64,000 bases of DNA from Bremerella alba (GTDB lineage: Bacteria > Planctomycetota > Planctomycetia > Pirellulales > Pirellulaceae): positions 186,001 to 250,000 of the forward strand of contig NZ_JABRWO010000010.1 of the NCBI RefSeq assembly GCF_013618625.1. The letters run 5' to 3'. A program made the translations under genes and the position numbers. How positions within the stretch are numbered: the first letter of the stretch is position 1; each line of letters starts with the position of its first letter. This document shows, piece by piece, positions 9,149 through 17,947 of the stretch. The notes under the pieces are model-generated. The model was not told the origin of the DNA. It did not search any database and saw nothing but the letters and a program-made list of their open reading frames with translations.

Positions 9149-10576
9149 ATGATTCGTACGACTTCGCTGCTGCTGTGTCTTCTCCTGATCTCTTTCACTC
9201 AAGCCGCTGACAAGCCGCCCAACGTCTTGTTCATCATCTCGGACGACCTCACGCCGACGGCCCTTTCGTGCTACGGCAACGAAGTCAGTAAGACGCCGAA
9301 CATCGATCGTCTGGCCGCCCAGGGAACACGGTTCTCGCATGCTTATTGCAATGCGACTTATTGCGGGCCAAGCAGGGCCTCGTTTCTCTCTGGCTATTAC
9401 CCGCATGCAACCGGCGTGTTTCGTTACGTGAGTCCTCGCCCGCAGATCGGCGACCGGGCCATGTGGCCGCAGCATTTCAAAAACAACGGTTACCATACGG
9501 CCCGGGTAAGCAAGATCTTTCACATGAGTGTGCCTGGGGGAATTGAACGAGGGGAGAGCGGCCCCGACGATCCGGCTTGTTGGCACGAACGCTACAACAG
9601 CCCCGGCCCTGAATGGAAAGCCCCCGGCGACGGCGAAACGCTCGAGAACAACCCCGACGGTAAGAAGCCAGCGGTCGGTGGCAACACGTTTGTCGTGGTC
9701 GAAGCGGACGGTGACGACGAGGTGCATAGCGACGGCAAGACAGCTGCCAAAGCCGTCCAGCTGATCCAACAACACGCGAAAGCCGATAAGCCGTTCTTTC
9801 TGGCCGTAGGTTTCGTTCGCCCGCACGTTCCTTTCGTTGCTCCGGCCAAGTACATGGAGCCTTACAAGCCGTATGCCGATCGGCAACTGCCGGAGAAAGT
9901 CGCTGGCGATTGGGACGACATTCCTAAGCTGGGTATCAACTACCGCACGAGCAAAGGAATGCAGATGGACATCCGCCGCCAGAAGAAAGCCGTCGGCGGG
10001 TACTATGGCGCGGTCGCGTTTCTCGACGCCCAGGTTGGCAAGGTGCTCGATGCACTCGAAGCCAGCGGCGAGGCGGACAACACGATCGTCATCTTCACCA
10101 GCGATCACGGCTATCACTTGGGCCAGCACGACTTCTGGGCGAAGGTCAGCCTGCACGAAGAGTCGGCCAGCGTCCCGCTGATCATCAAAGTGCCCGGGCA
10201 AAAGCCAGCGGTGTGCGACTCGCTCACGCAGCTATTGGACCTCTACCCAACCACGGCTGCGCTATGCGGGCTGGAAGTCCCCGCCCGGCTGCAAGGCAAA
10301 GACATCACCCCGCTGCTGAAAGACCCACAGGCCAAAGTGCACGACGAAGTCTTAAACGTCTCGCCGATGCAGAAAGGCTTCCTGCTGCGAAGCGATCGCT
10401 GGGCGTTTATTCAATATAAGGAAGACGGCACCGGTGGGATCGAACTGTTTGATATGGAAAACGATCCGCAGCAGTACAAGAATCTTGCCGACGATCCGAA
10501 GTACCTGGAAGTGGTGAAGGAGTTTCAGCAGAAGCTGGCCGCGAAGCTGGCGGATCTGCGGGAGAATGATTTGTAG
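9149..10576 (+). CDS. Secreted sulfatase, iduronate-2-sulfatase-like
   Basis: A 475-residue exported sulfatase (signal peptide to about residue 19, T-Q-A-A). The formylglycine motif is C-G-P-S-R at residues 72-76, in the context Y-C-G-P-S-R-A-S-F-L. Metal-site residues appear as S-D-D-L near residue 31 and T-S-D-H-G-Y-H-L-G near residue 315, and G-F-V-R-P-H-V-P-F is the family pattern of iduronate-2-sulfatase-like enzymes. It should hydrolyse sulfate esters on a sugar or glycan in the periplasm after Cys72 is oxidised to formylglycine. The substrate cannot be told from the sequence. It stands alone, away from the sulfatase operon at 28.7 kb. Confidence 0.9.
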   Translation: MIRTTSLLLCLLLISFTQAADKPPNVLFIISDDLTPTALSCYGNEVSKTPNIDRLAAQGTRFSHAYCNATYCGPSRASFLSGYYPHATGVFRYVSPRPQIGDRAMWPQHFKNNGYHTARVSKIFHMSVPGGIERGESGPDDPACWHERYNSPGPEWKAPGDGETLENNPDGKKPAVGGNTFVVVEADGDDEVHSDGKTAAKAVQLIQQHAKADKPFFLAVGFVRPHVPFVAPAKYMEPYKPYADRQLPEKVAGDWDDIPKLGINYRTSKGMQMDIRRQKKAVGGYYGAVAFLDAQVGKVLDALEASGEADNTIVIFTSDHGYHLGQHDFWAKVSLHEESASVPLIIKVPGQKPAVCDSLTQLLDLYPTTAALCGLEVPARLQGKDITPLLKDPQAKVHDEVLNVSPMQKGFLLRSDRWAFIQYKEDGTGGIELFDMENDPQQYKNLADDPKYLEVVKEFQQKLAAKLADLRENDL

Positions 10577-10680
10577 GGCCGTAGGGAAGTGCCAGAAAAC
10601 GAGATCAATTTCTTCGACGCAGCTCCCACCATTTGGTAGGTTGAAAGCATCCAATCTCTTCAGAAACCAGGAGGTGCGTT

Positions 10681-11886
10681 ATGCGTTCTCGTTGGACTTG
10701 GTTCGTCGCTCTGGCGTTGGCTTTTCCGTGTGCTTGTTTCGCGTGCTTGTGGGATGAAGACACGCTCGAGATGGAGCGGCAACAGTACCCCGAAGTGCAC
10801 GAACTGATCGCGGGGCATTTTGTGCGGCATAGCGATGCCTACTATCAGTGGCGCATCGGTGACCGGACCACCAAGTCGGTCGATCAACGCACGCCTGACG
10901 ACTACAACGACATCGCCGTCGCCTACGATAAACTGGGCCAGCACGACAAAGCGATTGAAACGATTCGCGAGAAGATGGACCGTTGGCCTGACGAAAACCT
11001 CTACGAGTCGCAGGCCAATCTGGGCACGTTCCTCATTCACTCGGGCAAGTTCGACGACGGTCTGGTCCACATTCAACGGGCGATCGAAATCAACCCCGAC
11101 GCCCACTTCGGCCGCGAGATCTACCAGCAGTTGTTGGTTCAGTATGTCATCGAGCGACGTGCCGCCGGGGCCCAGCTTCCCCTTAACCCTGACCAAGAGA
11201 AAGCCGGAACCGGCGAGTACAAGCCGCGTGTCGCAGGTTTCGCAGCCTATGTGAAGCAGCACCGTGGCGACGACGCGATGGATGGTGTCGAGGCCGAGTA
11301 CGCCAGGGCACTTAAAGGGACGCTCGGCATGGTACGCTTCGGCAACCACGACTCGCCCATCTTGATGGAAGCCGTCGGCGATCTGCTCTCGGCCACGCAG
11401 CCGGCCAACTTGCTTGCCGCTCGGGCCTACCTACGGGCAGCGCAGGAAAGCGAAGATGCCGAGGCCCGCTCGAACTATCGCTTGAAGGCCGCCAACGCCG
11501 TTGCCAGTCAGAAGCATCCCCTCCACGGCAAAAAGATCGCCTCCGTCGAAGCGGCCTTGAACGATGAACTCGCCCAGGCCGACATCCTGGCGACCCAGAT
11601 CGCTGCCGACGAAGCCACTTGGATCGCCAACGGTGACCGGGTCGACGAGAAGTTCAGCGAGAAGTACTACGGCAGTCCGAAGCTCGACATCGACCAGTCG
11701 CAAGACAAAGCAGGGGCTTTGGCCAGCTCGCCATCTTATGAGACCTTCGAAACGAGCGACTACGATTCGGAAACGATCGCGCCACCTGGTGCAGGGTCCG
11801 TTGACTTAGCCATGCTCGTAATCGTGGGCATGGTCATCCTGGGCGGAGTCTTCGCTTTCGTGACCCTCAGCCGAAGTCGTGGCTAG
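10681..11886 (+). CDS. TPR-repeat protein with signal peptide and C-terminal membrane anchor
   Basis: A 401-residue protein: cleavable or lipid-type signal at the N-terminus (F-P-C-A-C-F-A-C), TPR-like helices around residues 75-140 (for example A-V-A-Y-D-K-L-G-Q-H-D-K-A-I-E), and one hydrophobic segment at about 378-396 followed by a short basic tail. It should sit on the outer face of the cytoplasmic membrane as a protein-interaction scaffold. AGGAGG lies just upstream of the ATG. No partner gene is implied by the neighbours. Confidence 0.75.
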   Translation: MRSRWTWFVALALAFPCACFACLWDEDTLEMERQQYPEVHELIAGHFVRHSDAYYQWRIGDRTTKSVDQRTPDDYNDIAVAYDKLGQHDKAIETIREKMDRWPDENLYESQANLGTFLIHSGKFDDGLVHIQRAIEINPDAHFGREIYQQLLVQYVIERRAAGAQLPLNPDQEKAGTGEYKPRVAGFAAYVKQHRGDDAMDGVEAEYARALKGTLGMVRFGNHDSPILMEAVGDLLSATQPANLLAARAYLRAAQESEDAEARSNYRLKAANAVASQKHPLHGKKIASVEAALNDELAQADILATQIAADEATWIANGDRVDEKFSEKYYGSPKLDIDQSQDKAGALASSPSYETFETSDYDSETIAPPGAGSVDLAMLVIVGMVILGGVFAFVTLSRSRG

Positions 11887-11902
11887 GGACGCCGTGAAAA
11901 AA

Positions 11903-12784
11903 CTACATCCAGTCGGTACCGAATGATTGCGAGTAGGTAATCGCCATACTGATTACAATGGCCAGAATGGTGAGAACCGCCGGGCTAAAGACTCCCAGCC
12001 AATGATATAGGTCGCGGCTACTCGCTCGCGGTCGATCGACGACAAATTCGACAATCACGAGCGCGAATAAAGCGACTGCTAACACCATCGCCCCCAGCGA
12101 CGCGGTCACCGTAAAGAATGTCGCGGTCGTACCCAACACCATGGTCTCGTTGTAACTCGCCATCGGAAACTGCAGGATTGCCACGAGACTAAAGAACAAC
12201 ATTGCCCAGGCATAGGCTTTCCAACGCAGCGGCTCGGTGGTCGTCAGGACGATGGGTAACAGCATGACGATCGCCAGTCCGTTGTAGATCAACGTTTCGG
12301 CGTAATACCACGCGCTAAACGATCCTGTTCCGATCTGAAAGTCTTCGCTGTTGTTCCATATCTCGGCCCCGAACTGGCCAGCCAGTCGAGCGACAATCAG
12401 CAGCAAAAACCAATGCCCCGGTGCCAGCCTCGAAAATTTTCGCTGTAGAAGAGAGTCAACGAAAATACCAACTCCCATGCCGGCCAAAACGCCTTGGCAA
12501 ACTTCTAGCATTGCAATTAGGGCGGTCATCGGCGCAAGGGAAGGGACCGACCGAGTCGCGAACAAGTGCACGCCGGTAATCAATAACCCTAGAAACCCGC
12601 CGCAGAGAACCAGCACCGTGTGCACACGAAATGGTTGATCCACGACCGGTACCGCCGCAGCTTCCGCACGGGGAGCGGCATATGGGTTGAACGGGGATTG
12701 CGGCAATTGGCCGGTGGGTTCTTTGATCATCAGAGACTTCGGCAGGCGCTTATCGGGGGGCAATGACCACTCTAACACAATCAT
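11903..12784 (-). CDS. Multi-pass membrane protein with N-terminal NPY motif
   Basis: A protein of up to 293 residues. An internal Met19 (first base 12730) gives an N-terminus more like its paralogue and may be the true start; neither start has a clear Shine-Dalgarno. The tail carries N-P-Y-A-A-P, followed by seven or so hydrophobic segments. It shares R-x-x-x-L-A-P-G-H-W, W-K-A-Y-A-W and R-D-L-Y-H-W-L-G with the protein at 8230-8988, which shows common descent. Function unknown. It converges on the TPR gene with 16 bases between them. Confidence 0.7.
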   Translation of the reverse strand: MIVLEWSLPPDKRLPKSLMIKEPTGQLPQSPFNPYAAPRAEAAAVPVVDQPFRVHTVLVLCGGFLGLLITGVHLFATRSVPSLAPMTALIAMLEVCQGVLAGMGVGIFVDSLLQRKFSRLAPGHWFLLLIVARLAGQFGAEIWNNSEDFQIGTGSFSAWYYAETLIYNGLAIVMLLPIVLTTTEPLRWKAYAWAMLFFSLVAILQFPMASYNETMVLGTTATFFTVTASLGAMVLAVALFALVIVEFVVDRPRASSRDLYHWLGVFSPAVLTILAIVISMAITYSQSFGTDWM

Positions 12785-12956
12785 TTCCGCAAATCGAAGG
12801 TCTTTTGCTCGATGTTTCTCGGCACCAGGGGGGCTGCCTGGTCTGTCGCAGAAATCCCTGGCAAACAGCCCCTTGCCACCGCGGACCCCCTAGCCGAAAA
12901 TGAACCTCTTGTGCTGGGGCTTTCTCTACGAAAGTAGGGTTTGCGTGTGCCTAGTT

Positions 12957-13004
12957 CGGCCCCTCACCCTAACCCTCTCTCCTTCAGGGGCGAGGTGACC
13001 AGAT
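12957..13004. repeat. Degenerate CCCTCTCC-type palindromic repeat
   Basis: The stretch beginning CCCCTCACCCTAACCCTCTC and continuing CTTCAGGGGCGAGG is a partly decayed copy of the pyrimidine/purine palindrome found intact at 17925-17947. It lies directly upstream of argG, inside an in-frame but untranslated 5' extension of that gene. Confidence 0.55.
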
Positions 13005-13057
13005 TTGGGGCGGTTGTCTTTCCTGTTTGTTTGTCCATTCGCTTGCGAGCATCAAAA

Positions 13058-14272
13058 ATGCCTAGCTGTGTTCTTGCTTATTCTGGGGGTCTCGATACTT
13101 CGGTCATTTTGGGGTGGCTGCAAGACGAAGGGTACGATGTGCACGCGGTGTACGTCGATTTGGGGCAACCCTGCGAGGACCGCGAGGCTATCCTGCAGAA
13201 GGCCAAGGACGGCGGGGCCGTCTCTTCCCGCATTGTCGACGGCCGCGAAGAGATGTGCCGCGACTTTGCTTTCCCCGTCCTGCAGTGGCAAGCCAAGTAC
13301 GAATCGATCTACCTGCTGGGCACCTCGATCGCTCGCCCGCTGATCTCGAAGCTGTGTCTGCAGGTCGCCAAAGAAGTTGGGGCCGACGCCTACGCGCACG
13401 GGGCCACCGGTAAAGGCAACGACCAGTGCCGCTTCCAGTTGGCCGCCGAAGCGCTCGACCCAACCGTTCAGGTGATCGCTCCGTGGCGGATCGAAAAGTT
13501 CCGTAAGGCCTTCCCAGGTCGAACCGAGCTGATCGCTTACTGCAACGAAAAGAACATCCCCGTCAAAGCCTCGACCGCCAAGCCATACAGCAGCGACGAG
13601 AACTGCCTGCACATCAGCTACGAAGCCGGCGAGCTGGAAGACCTGACCGTCAACGGCGTCGAGCTGGTCGACTTCGGCATGACCGTCAGCCCGCAAGAGG
13701 CCCCCGACAAGCCCGAGAGCGTGACCATCAAGGTCGAAAAGGGCGTGCCTACCCACGTCAACGGGAAGAAGTGCACGGCCCTGGAAGTGGTGACCGAGCT
13801 GAACGAAATCGGCGGTCGTAACGGCATTGGCCGCATCGACATGGTCGAAAACCGCTTCGTCGGCATGAAGAGCCGCGGCGTGTACGAAGCCCCCGGCATG
13901 ACCATCCTGTACGATGCCCTGCTGAACGTCGAACAGCTGACCTTGGACCGTGACCTGATTCACCTACGCGACCAGCTGAAGCCTATCGTGGCCGAAGACG
14001 TTTACAACGGCTTCTGGTACAACGCCAAGCTCGATGCCTTGCTGGCCTTCAACGAGAACGCCATGCAGAAGTGCACCGGCGAAGTCACGCTGCAGCTCTA
14101 CAAAGGCAACATCATCGTCACCAGCCGCAGCAGCGAGTTCAGCCTCTACGACGAAGGCATCGCCACCATGGAAGGCGGCGGCAGCTACAACCAAGACGAC
14201 GCCGAAGGCTTCCTACGAATCCAAGGCCTACCGAGCCGCGTGCAAGGAAGAGTCACGCCACGGGCGTACTAA
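13058..14272 (+). CDS. argG: Argininosuccinate synthase
   Basis: A 404-residue enzyme joining citrulline and aspartate with ATP to give argininosuccinate, the penultimate step of arginine synthesis. The N-terminal ATP pyrophosphatase loop is A-Y-S-G-G-L-D-T-S (residues 7-15); G-A-T-G-K-G-N-D-Q and S-S-D-E-N-C-L-H-I-S are the citrulline and aspartate site regions. Start 13058 is chosen because the family begins here; the frame stays open for 39 codons upstream, but that stretch is repeat-derived. The usual partner argH is not adjacent. A strong terminator follows. Confidence 0.97.
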   Translation: MPSCVLAYSGGLDTSVILGWLQDEGYDVHAVYVDLGQPCEDREAILQKAKDGGAVSSRIVDGREEMCRDFAFPVLQWQAKYESIYLLGTSIARPLISKLCLQVAKEVGADAYAHGATGKGNDQCRFQLAAEALDPTVQVIAPWRIEKFRKAFPGRTELIAYCNEKNIPVKASTAKPYSSDENCLHISYEAGELEDLTVNGVELVDFGMTVSPQEAPDKPESVTIKVEKGVPTHVNGKKCTALEVVTELNEIGGRNGIGRIDMVENRFVGMKSRGVYEAPGMTILYDALLNVEQLTLDRDLIHLRDQLKPIVAEDVYNGFWYNAKLDALLAFNENAMQKCTGEVTLQLYKGNIIVTSRSSEFSLYDEGIATMEGGGSYNQDDAEGFLRIQGLPSRVQGRVTPRAY

Positions 14273-14308
14273 TCGCCTGGCGATTTTCAAAGATGAAATT
14301 CTAATTGG

Positions 14309-14344
14309 AAGGTTACCGCCTCTAAGTCGGTAACCTTTTTTTGC
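14309..14344 (+). terminator. Rho-independent terminator of argG
   Basis: AAGGTTACCG (14309-14318) and CGGTAACCTT (14328-14337) form a perfect 10-bp stem with a 9-base loop, followed by a T run, 36 bases past the argG stop codon. Confidence 0.92.
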
Positions 14345-14396
14345 TTTGGTGGTGGATGTGAATACTCTGTTACTGTTCCACACTGAAAAGCTCCTC

Positions 14397-15608
14397 TTAT
14401 CGCAAAAACCGATTTTTTGGCTGATCGGCGTTTTCAAATTCAATTCTTAATTTTACTCTCAATCCATTTGCGTCACTAAGACGGAGGGGCGTTTCAAAGT
14501 CTCGATTAAATAGAAGTTGTTCATGACGAACAAAATACATTGAACAAATCTCTTTCAAGTATCCCAGCTGTTTGGCGCAGATCAGCCCCATCAAAATCGG
14601 TTTTGTATTCGTTCCCGATATTTCAGTGGATTTTAGTGAGGAAATGATATTCGATGAACGCTTTAGGGAATCGAGGGCGTCGTTACAGCCTGTTGTCATA
14701 TTGTCGCTAACAGCAACCGTCGTACTTTTAAATACCTTTTCACATATTTCTTTTCCGAGCTCTAAATTAAACGATGATGATGGCCGTGAAATGGCATGCC
14801 ATGATCTGCTCATTTGTACAACGAGTGCTGACAGGACTCGTAATGCATCAGCGGTAGAAATGCGATCTTCGGGTCGATTTAGAGGTAAGTAGGTTGGTTG
14901 CCCATTCTTGGCATGGAATAGAGAGCACCGAGTTTTTTTATAAATGATCTCAATGATTTCACCGACGGGGTCCGCGCAGTTTCTCGGTGTAAGGTTAACG
15001 AGGTTAAGTATGGTGGACTCATTTTCAAGTGCTCGTCTCAACCAACTTGCTTCACTTTCCCCAGAGCATTTAGGGGATTTAGTCGACAACAAGCTTTCCA
15101 GGGCGAGAAACATATTTCGGTATGCGTCAAACAGGTCGTCGGAAATTTGTGATTGCCTGAAATACCGAAATCCGACGTGATATTTTGGTAAGGGCTTTTC
15201 TGGTATTTCGATCTCACGACATTGCGAATTTGGTACTAGATCGCCATGGGCTCGGCCTCGCATTGGGAATACGAGGCTGTCGTTGTATTCAACCTCAAGT
15301 GGATTATCGGGGTAGCCCCAAGCAAAGTACTCTTCGTCCGTTCCCATGGTTCCAAAGCTCCCCTTTCCGAGAATGCAAAGCATGTCGAAAGCTTCCTCCA
15401 AGTGCGTCCGAATGTAATGAATCGAGTCAGCATTCGACAATAATCCTGGAGATTGAATCACCGCAAAGGGAGTGCTTGGTGCGAGCAAGATTCGATGGTC
15501 TGAATAGGAAAAATCGATTGATTCTTTTGAAGGTCTTATTAAGCGAAAAGCGGCACCACCTTTGAAACGCCCGTTAAGTGAAAAGTCAATTGAACCAATC
15601 GAGGTCAT
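14397..15608 (-). CDS. MauJ-like protein with HEPN-type R-x4-H motif
   Basis: About 403 residues, counting from the ATG at 15608; a TTG at 15665 is in frame but less likely. I do not recognise a named function. The middle part has Y-R-N-M-F-L-A-L-E-S-L-L, then G-E-S-E-A-S-W-L-R-R-A-L, then K-K-T-R-C-S-L-F-H-A-K, a layout like that of proteins annotated as MauJ and like HEPN domains, whose R-x4-6-H motif can form an RNase site (here R-C-S-L-F-H). The gene is clearly AT-richer than its neighbours and stands alone between a terminator and repeats, which suggests acquisition. RNase or defence activity is inference only. Confidence 0.6.
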   Translation of the reverse strand: MTSIGSIDFSLNGRFKGGAAFRLIRPSKESIDFSYSDHRILLAPSTPFAVIQSPGLLSNADSIHYIRTHLEEAFDMLCILGKGSFGTMGTDEEYFAWGYPDNPLEVEYNDSLVFPMRGRAHGDLVPNSQCREIEIPEKPLPKYHVGFRYFRQSQISDDLFDAYRNMFLALESLLSTKSPKCSGESEASWLRRALENESTILNLVNLTPRNCADPVGEIIEIIYKKTRCSLFHAKNGQPTYLPLNRPEDRISTADALRVLSALVVQMSRSWHAISRPSSSFNLELGKEICEKVFKSTTVAVSDNMTTGCNDALDSLKRSSNIISSLKSTEISGTNTKPILMGLICAKQLGYLKEICSMYFVRHEQLLFNRDFETPLRLSDANGLRVKLRIEFENADQPKNRFLR

Positions 15609-15855
15609 CACAATTCTCTTGCGAATTAAGGTTTCAGCCAGTCTCAACTGAAGCGTTTTAAGCAATTTGAGAGCTCGACACTACGAATTTCCAAGAGGTT
15701 CATACGGAAAATTCTAATTCTTTTCTGTCAGTTGAACGGTAACGCCGCTTTGCCACGGCTGCCCTCAGTAGTGCGAATGTCTAACACGCTCACATCCATT
15801 TACCACCCACTCTCGACTGGACGGTCTGTTTTGAAATTGTCAGCAGCCGTTCTTC

Positions 15856-15926
15856 GTAGGACATCGCGCGTGCCGCGGGTCGTGAAGCGGGTACCAGACG
15901 TCTGACCCGCGGCACGCGGGCCCTAC
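15856..15926. repeat. Long interrupted palindrome (REP-like element)
   Basis: CGCGTGCCGCGGGTC at 15867-15881 is the exact reverse complement of 15904-15918, a 15-bp stem with a 22-base loop. Outside a short mismatch, GTAGG (15856-15860) also pairs with CCTAC (15922-15926). The GC-rich palindrome contrasts with the AT-rich gene beside it. It looks like a dispersed extragenic repeat rather than a terminator, as no T-run follows on either side. Confidence 0.7.
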
Positions 15927-15941
15927 AATTGCTGTCTGCAA

Positions 15942-15980
15942 TAAAAAAGGCTACCAAGCAGTGAAGCTTGGTAGCCTTGG
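15942..15980 (-). terminator. Rho-independent terminator of the arylsulfotransferase remnant
   Basis: AAGGCTACCAAGC (15947-15959) and GCTTGGTAGCCTT (15966-15978) form a perfect 13-bp stem with a 6-base loop; on the minus strand it runs into TTTTTTAT. It lies 54 bases past the stop of the 16034 gene. Confidence 0.9.
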
Positions 15981-16033
15981 GTTGATTTCAGCGTTCTCAG
16001 CCGAGGTCTGGGACGCTCGGTGAATTTGCTTTC

Positions 16034-16894
16034 TTAGAAGGGCGCGGGCACGCCGATTAGTTCTCCCATCGGGCTCAGGTCCTTGCGGCGGAAGCCTCGG
16101 TAGTTTGGCGAGTACCGTTTGGCGCGGAAGACCATGTTGGCGCCAGCTCCACCGAAACCGGCTGGTGGAATCGGTTCGTCGAATGCCAGGACGATATCGT
16201 CGTTGGCTTTGGTGCCTGGGTCGGTCGGGCTTGTGTTGGCAACGGGGCAAACGTACTTCCATACGACCGTTCCCTCCATGGTGACTTCCAACATCGTACC
16301 GGTCGTTCCGGCGGTGATCAGCGTATTGCCGGTCGGTAGTCGCTGGGCCGAGCTTAAGAAAGGTGAAACCGAATCCGAAGAACCATGCTCCCAAACGGCA
16401 TCGCCTGGTTCAAAAGGCTGACCGTACGCTGGTTGAACGTACGAACCGTTGCGTCGAATCGGAGGCGCGATTTCCTGCACGAGCGATCCGCCAGGGAAGC
16501 CGTTGTTGAAGAAGAGAATATTCCCAACGCCGACGTTCCGAGGTAGTCGATAACCATAAAGATCATTTCGCTTGATCCAGTTCACGCCATGCTGACCAAA
16601 ACTGGTTCGCAGGTCACTCGCATCGGGACCAAGGTAGGTTGCCGGATCGCCCCATCGATAAAGCAAGTCGCCGGGGCGTCCGTAAAACTGGTCGACGAAC
16701 TGTTCGGCATAATCCCCGAGTTGCCAGGCAAAAAGTCGCTTGAGCCACTCGTAAATGAATAGCTGCTGGTAGCCATACTTTTCGATAATCCAAATTTCGC
16801 TGTCGGCACTTAAGAGCAACTGATTGAGCTGGTAGTCGTAGTCCACCGCATTAATTCGCGGTGCTCCGATCTGCCGGCAACTAACGCGCTTTTC
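16034..16894 (-). pseudogene. 5'-truncated arylsulfotransferase (ASST)-family gene
   Basis: The reading frame matches the C-terminal half of arylsulfotransferase-family beta-propellers: I-N-A-V-D-Y-D-Y-Q-L-N-Q-L-L-L-S, E-I-W-I-I-E, G-G/D-L-L-Y-R-W-G-D-P, N-I-L-F-F-N-N-G, A-Q-R-L-P-T-G-N-T-L-I and E-G-T-V-V-W-K-Y-V. The family's N-terminal half, expected before the I-N-x-V-D-Y motif, is absent: only 16 unrelated codons separate that motif from a stop codon (16895-16897). A GTG at 16846 is the only possible start. An extra ~30-residue segment replaces the usual H-S-T-T after E-I-W-I-I. The 3' end and terminator are intact. Most likely a decayed gene; a shortened functional product is less likely. 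Confidence 0.7.
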
Positions 16895-17228
16895 TTATCG
16901 GAAACAACAGGCTGTTGAAGATACTAGGGTTGCAACGCAATACGGCGTGGTCTCACAAAAATTTCTAAGTGACTCATTCTGCCCATAATTTCCAGGAATG
17001 CGAGGTTTTCGGGGCTAAACGCTGCGTTCGCGGTTGGGTATTTCGCCCTGTTTCGCTCCACACAAAAAAAATTTTCCGCGAGCACTATACATAGTACACA
17101 GCAGGCTGATATACCTAGGGTTCGCCTGGGGACTCTTCCCCAATCCAGTTACCAAAGTCTTGTAACTGAGAGCCATGCCCACACTGATGTGAGCAGCACA
17201 CCCTCGATCTAACCCAACTAGGATTACT
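16895..17228. other. Intergenic region without a recognised gene
   Basis: Expected to contain the missing 5' half of the arylsulfotransferase gene if decay were by point mutation, but no family motif is found in any frame, so the 5' end appears deleted. It should also hold the promoter of the gene at 17229. No repeat or clear promoter was seen. Confidence 0.35.
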
Positions 17229-17918
17229 ATGTCATTAGCCAACGCACACACCGATTCCCAAGGCCAGCTCTCGCGAGCCGGTACGCCGGGGATCCGTGTG
17301 CGCGCTGACAAAAACTTCCTATGCACGGCTTGCGGCGAAACGGTAGAGATACCGGCCGAGGTCGTGGGGAAGATGGTTGTCGTGCCGGAACCGGTCGAGC
17401 AGATCTTGGCCGAAGATCCTTCGCCTGCGGCTACGCCTGTCCTGACAGGCCCGCCGCGCCCCCAACGCCTAAAGCAACCCAAACAGGACCGACCCGCCGA
17501 AAGAAGAATCGACGGGCTCAAGGTCCCTGCTGCCGCTGAAATGGAACGCGCCTTGGCGTGGGTCTCGTTTCACCTCAAGCTACTCGGCTTGCAAGGCACC
17601 GAAGTGAATCGGCTGAAGAAGCGGTTCAAAAAACGCCGGCTGCAACAGCCGCAAGCTCACCGGGGCGCCCATTGGAGCGAAGGTCATCCCGGCAGCAAGA
17701 AGCGCCAATCCGTTCCGCCGGTACCGCGTCCGGGTCGACATGCGAAGAAGGCACCTGTGCGAAAACGGAATGCTCTTCCGATTCGCGCCCTCGCCGGCCA
17801 GCGCATGACACCCACCGTGAAGCCGGTTCGCTCGAAGGTGCCAGGTGCTGCGCCCACGATTCGCAATCGCTATCGACGGCGTCGTGGGAAAAGCAGCAAG
17901 GGGCGCGGGCCTCCTTGA
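17229..17918 (+). CDS. Basic hypothetical protein with N-terminal C-x2-C zinc-knuckle-like motif
   Basis: A 229-residue protein I do not recognise. Near residue 32 it has F-L-C-T-A-C-G-E-T-V-E-I-P, resembling half of a zinc ribbon. The remainder is rich in proline, arginine and lysine, including a very basic C-terminus (R-N-R-Y-R-R-R-R-G-K), and looks disordered; nucleic-acid binding is possible. Codon usage is like the genome. There is no signal peptide. GGATTACT precedes the ATG without a strong Shine-Dalgarno. It could be a real but poorly conserved gene. Confidence 0.5.
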   Translation: MSLANAHTDSQGQLSRAGTPGIRVRADKNFLCTACGETVEIPAEVVGKMVVVPEPVEQILAEDPSPAATPVLTGPPRPQRLKQPKQDRPAERRIDGLKVPAAAEMERALAWVSFHLKLLGLQGTEVNRLKKRFKKRRLQQPQAHRGAHWSEGHPGSKKRQSVPPVPRPGRHAKKAPVRKRNALPIRALAGQRMTPTVKPVRSKVPGAAPTIRNRYRRRRGKSSKGRGPP

Positions 17919-17924
17919 GCTGTC

Positions 17925-17947
17925 CCCTCTCCCTTGAAGGGAGAGGG
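17925..17947. repeat. Perfect 23-base CCCTCTCCCTT palindrome
   Basis: CCCTCTCCCTT (17925-17935) is followed after a single G by its exact reverse complement (17937-17947), 7 bases past the stop codon of the preceding gene. A degenerate copy lies at 12957-13004. Such pyrimidine/purine palindromes are common dispersed repeats in bacterial genomes; the position would also allow a hairpin at the mRNA 3' end, but there is no T-run. Confidence 0.75.

Noticed and set aside
9119-10201. 360-codon open frame on the minus strand
   Set aside because: Fully antisense to the sulfatase at 9149-10576, which has all family motifs; the minus frame has no recognisable domain and is a codon-bias shadow.
13052-13963. 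303-codon open frame on the minus strand
   Set aside because: Antisense to argG; composition is the valine/glycine/aspartate-rich pattern of a shadow frame.
14397-16894. Calling the region a defence island
   Set aside because: Only one HEPN-like gene is present, with no nucleotidyltransferase, methylase, helicase or other defence partner nearby.
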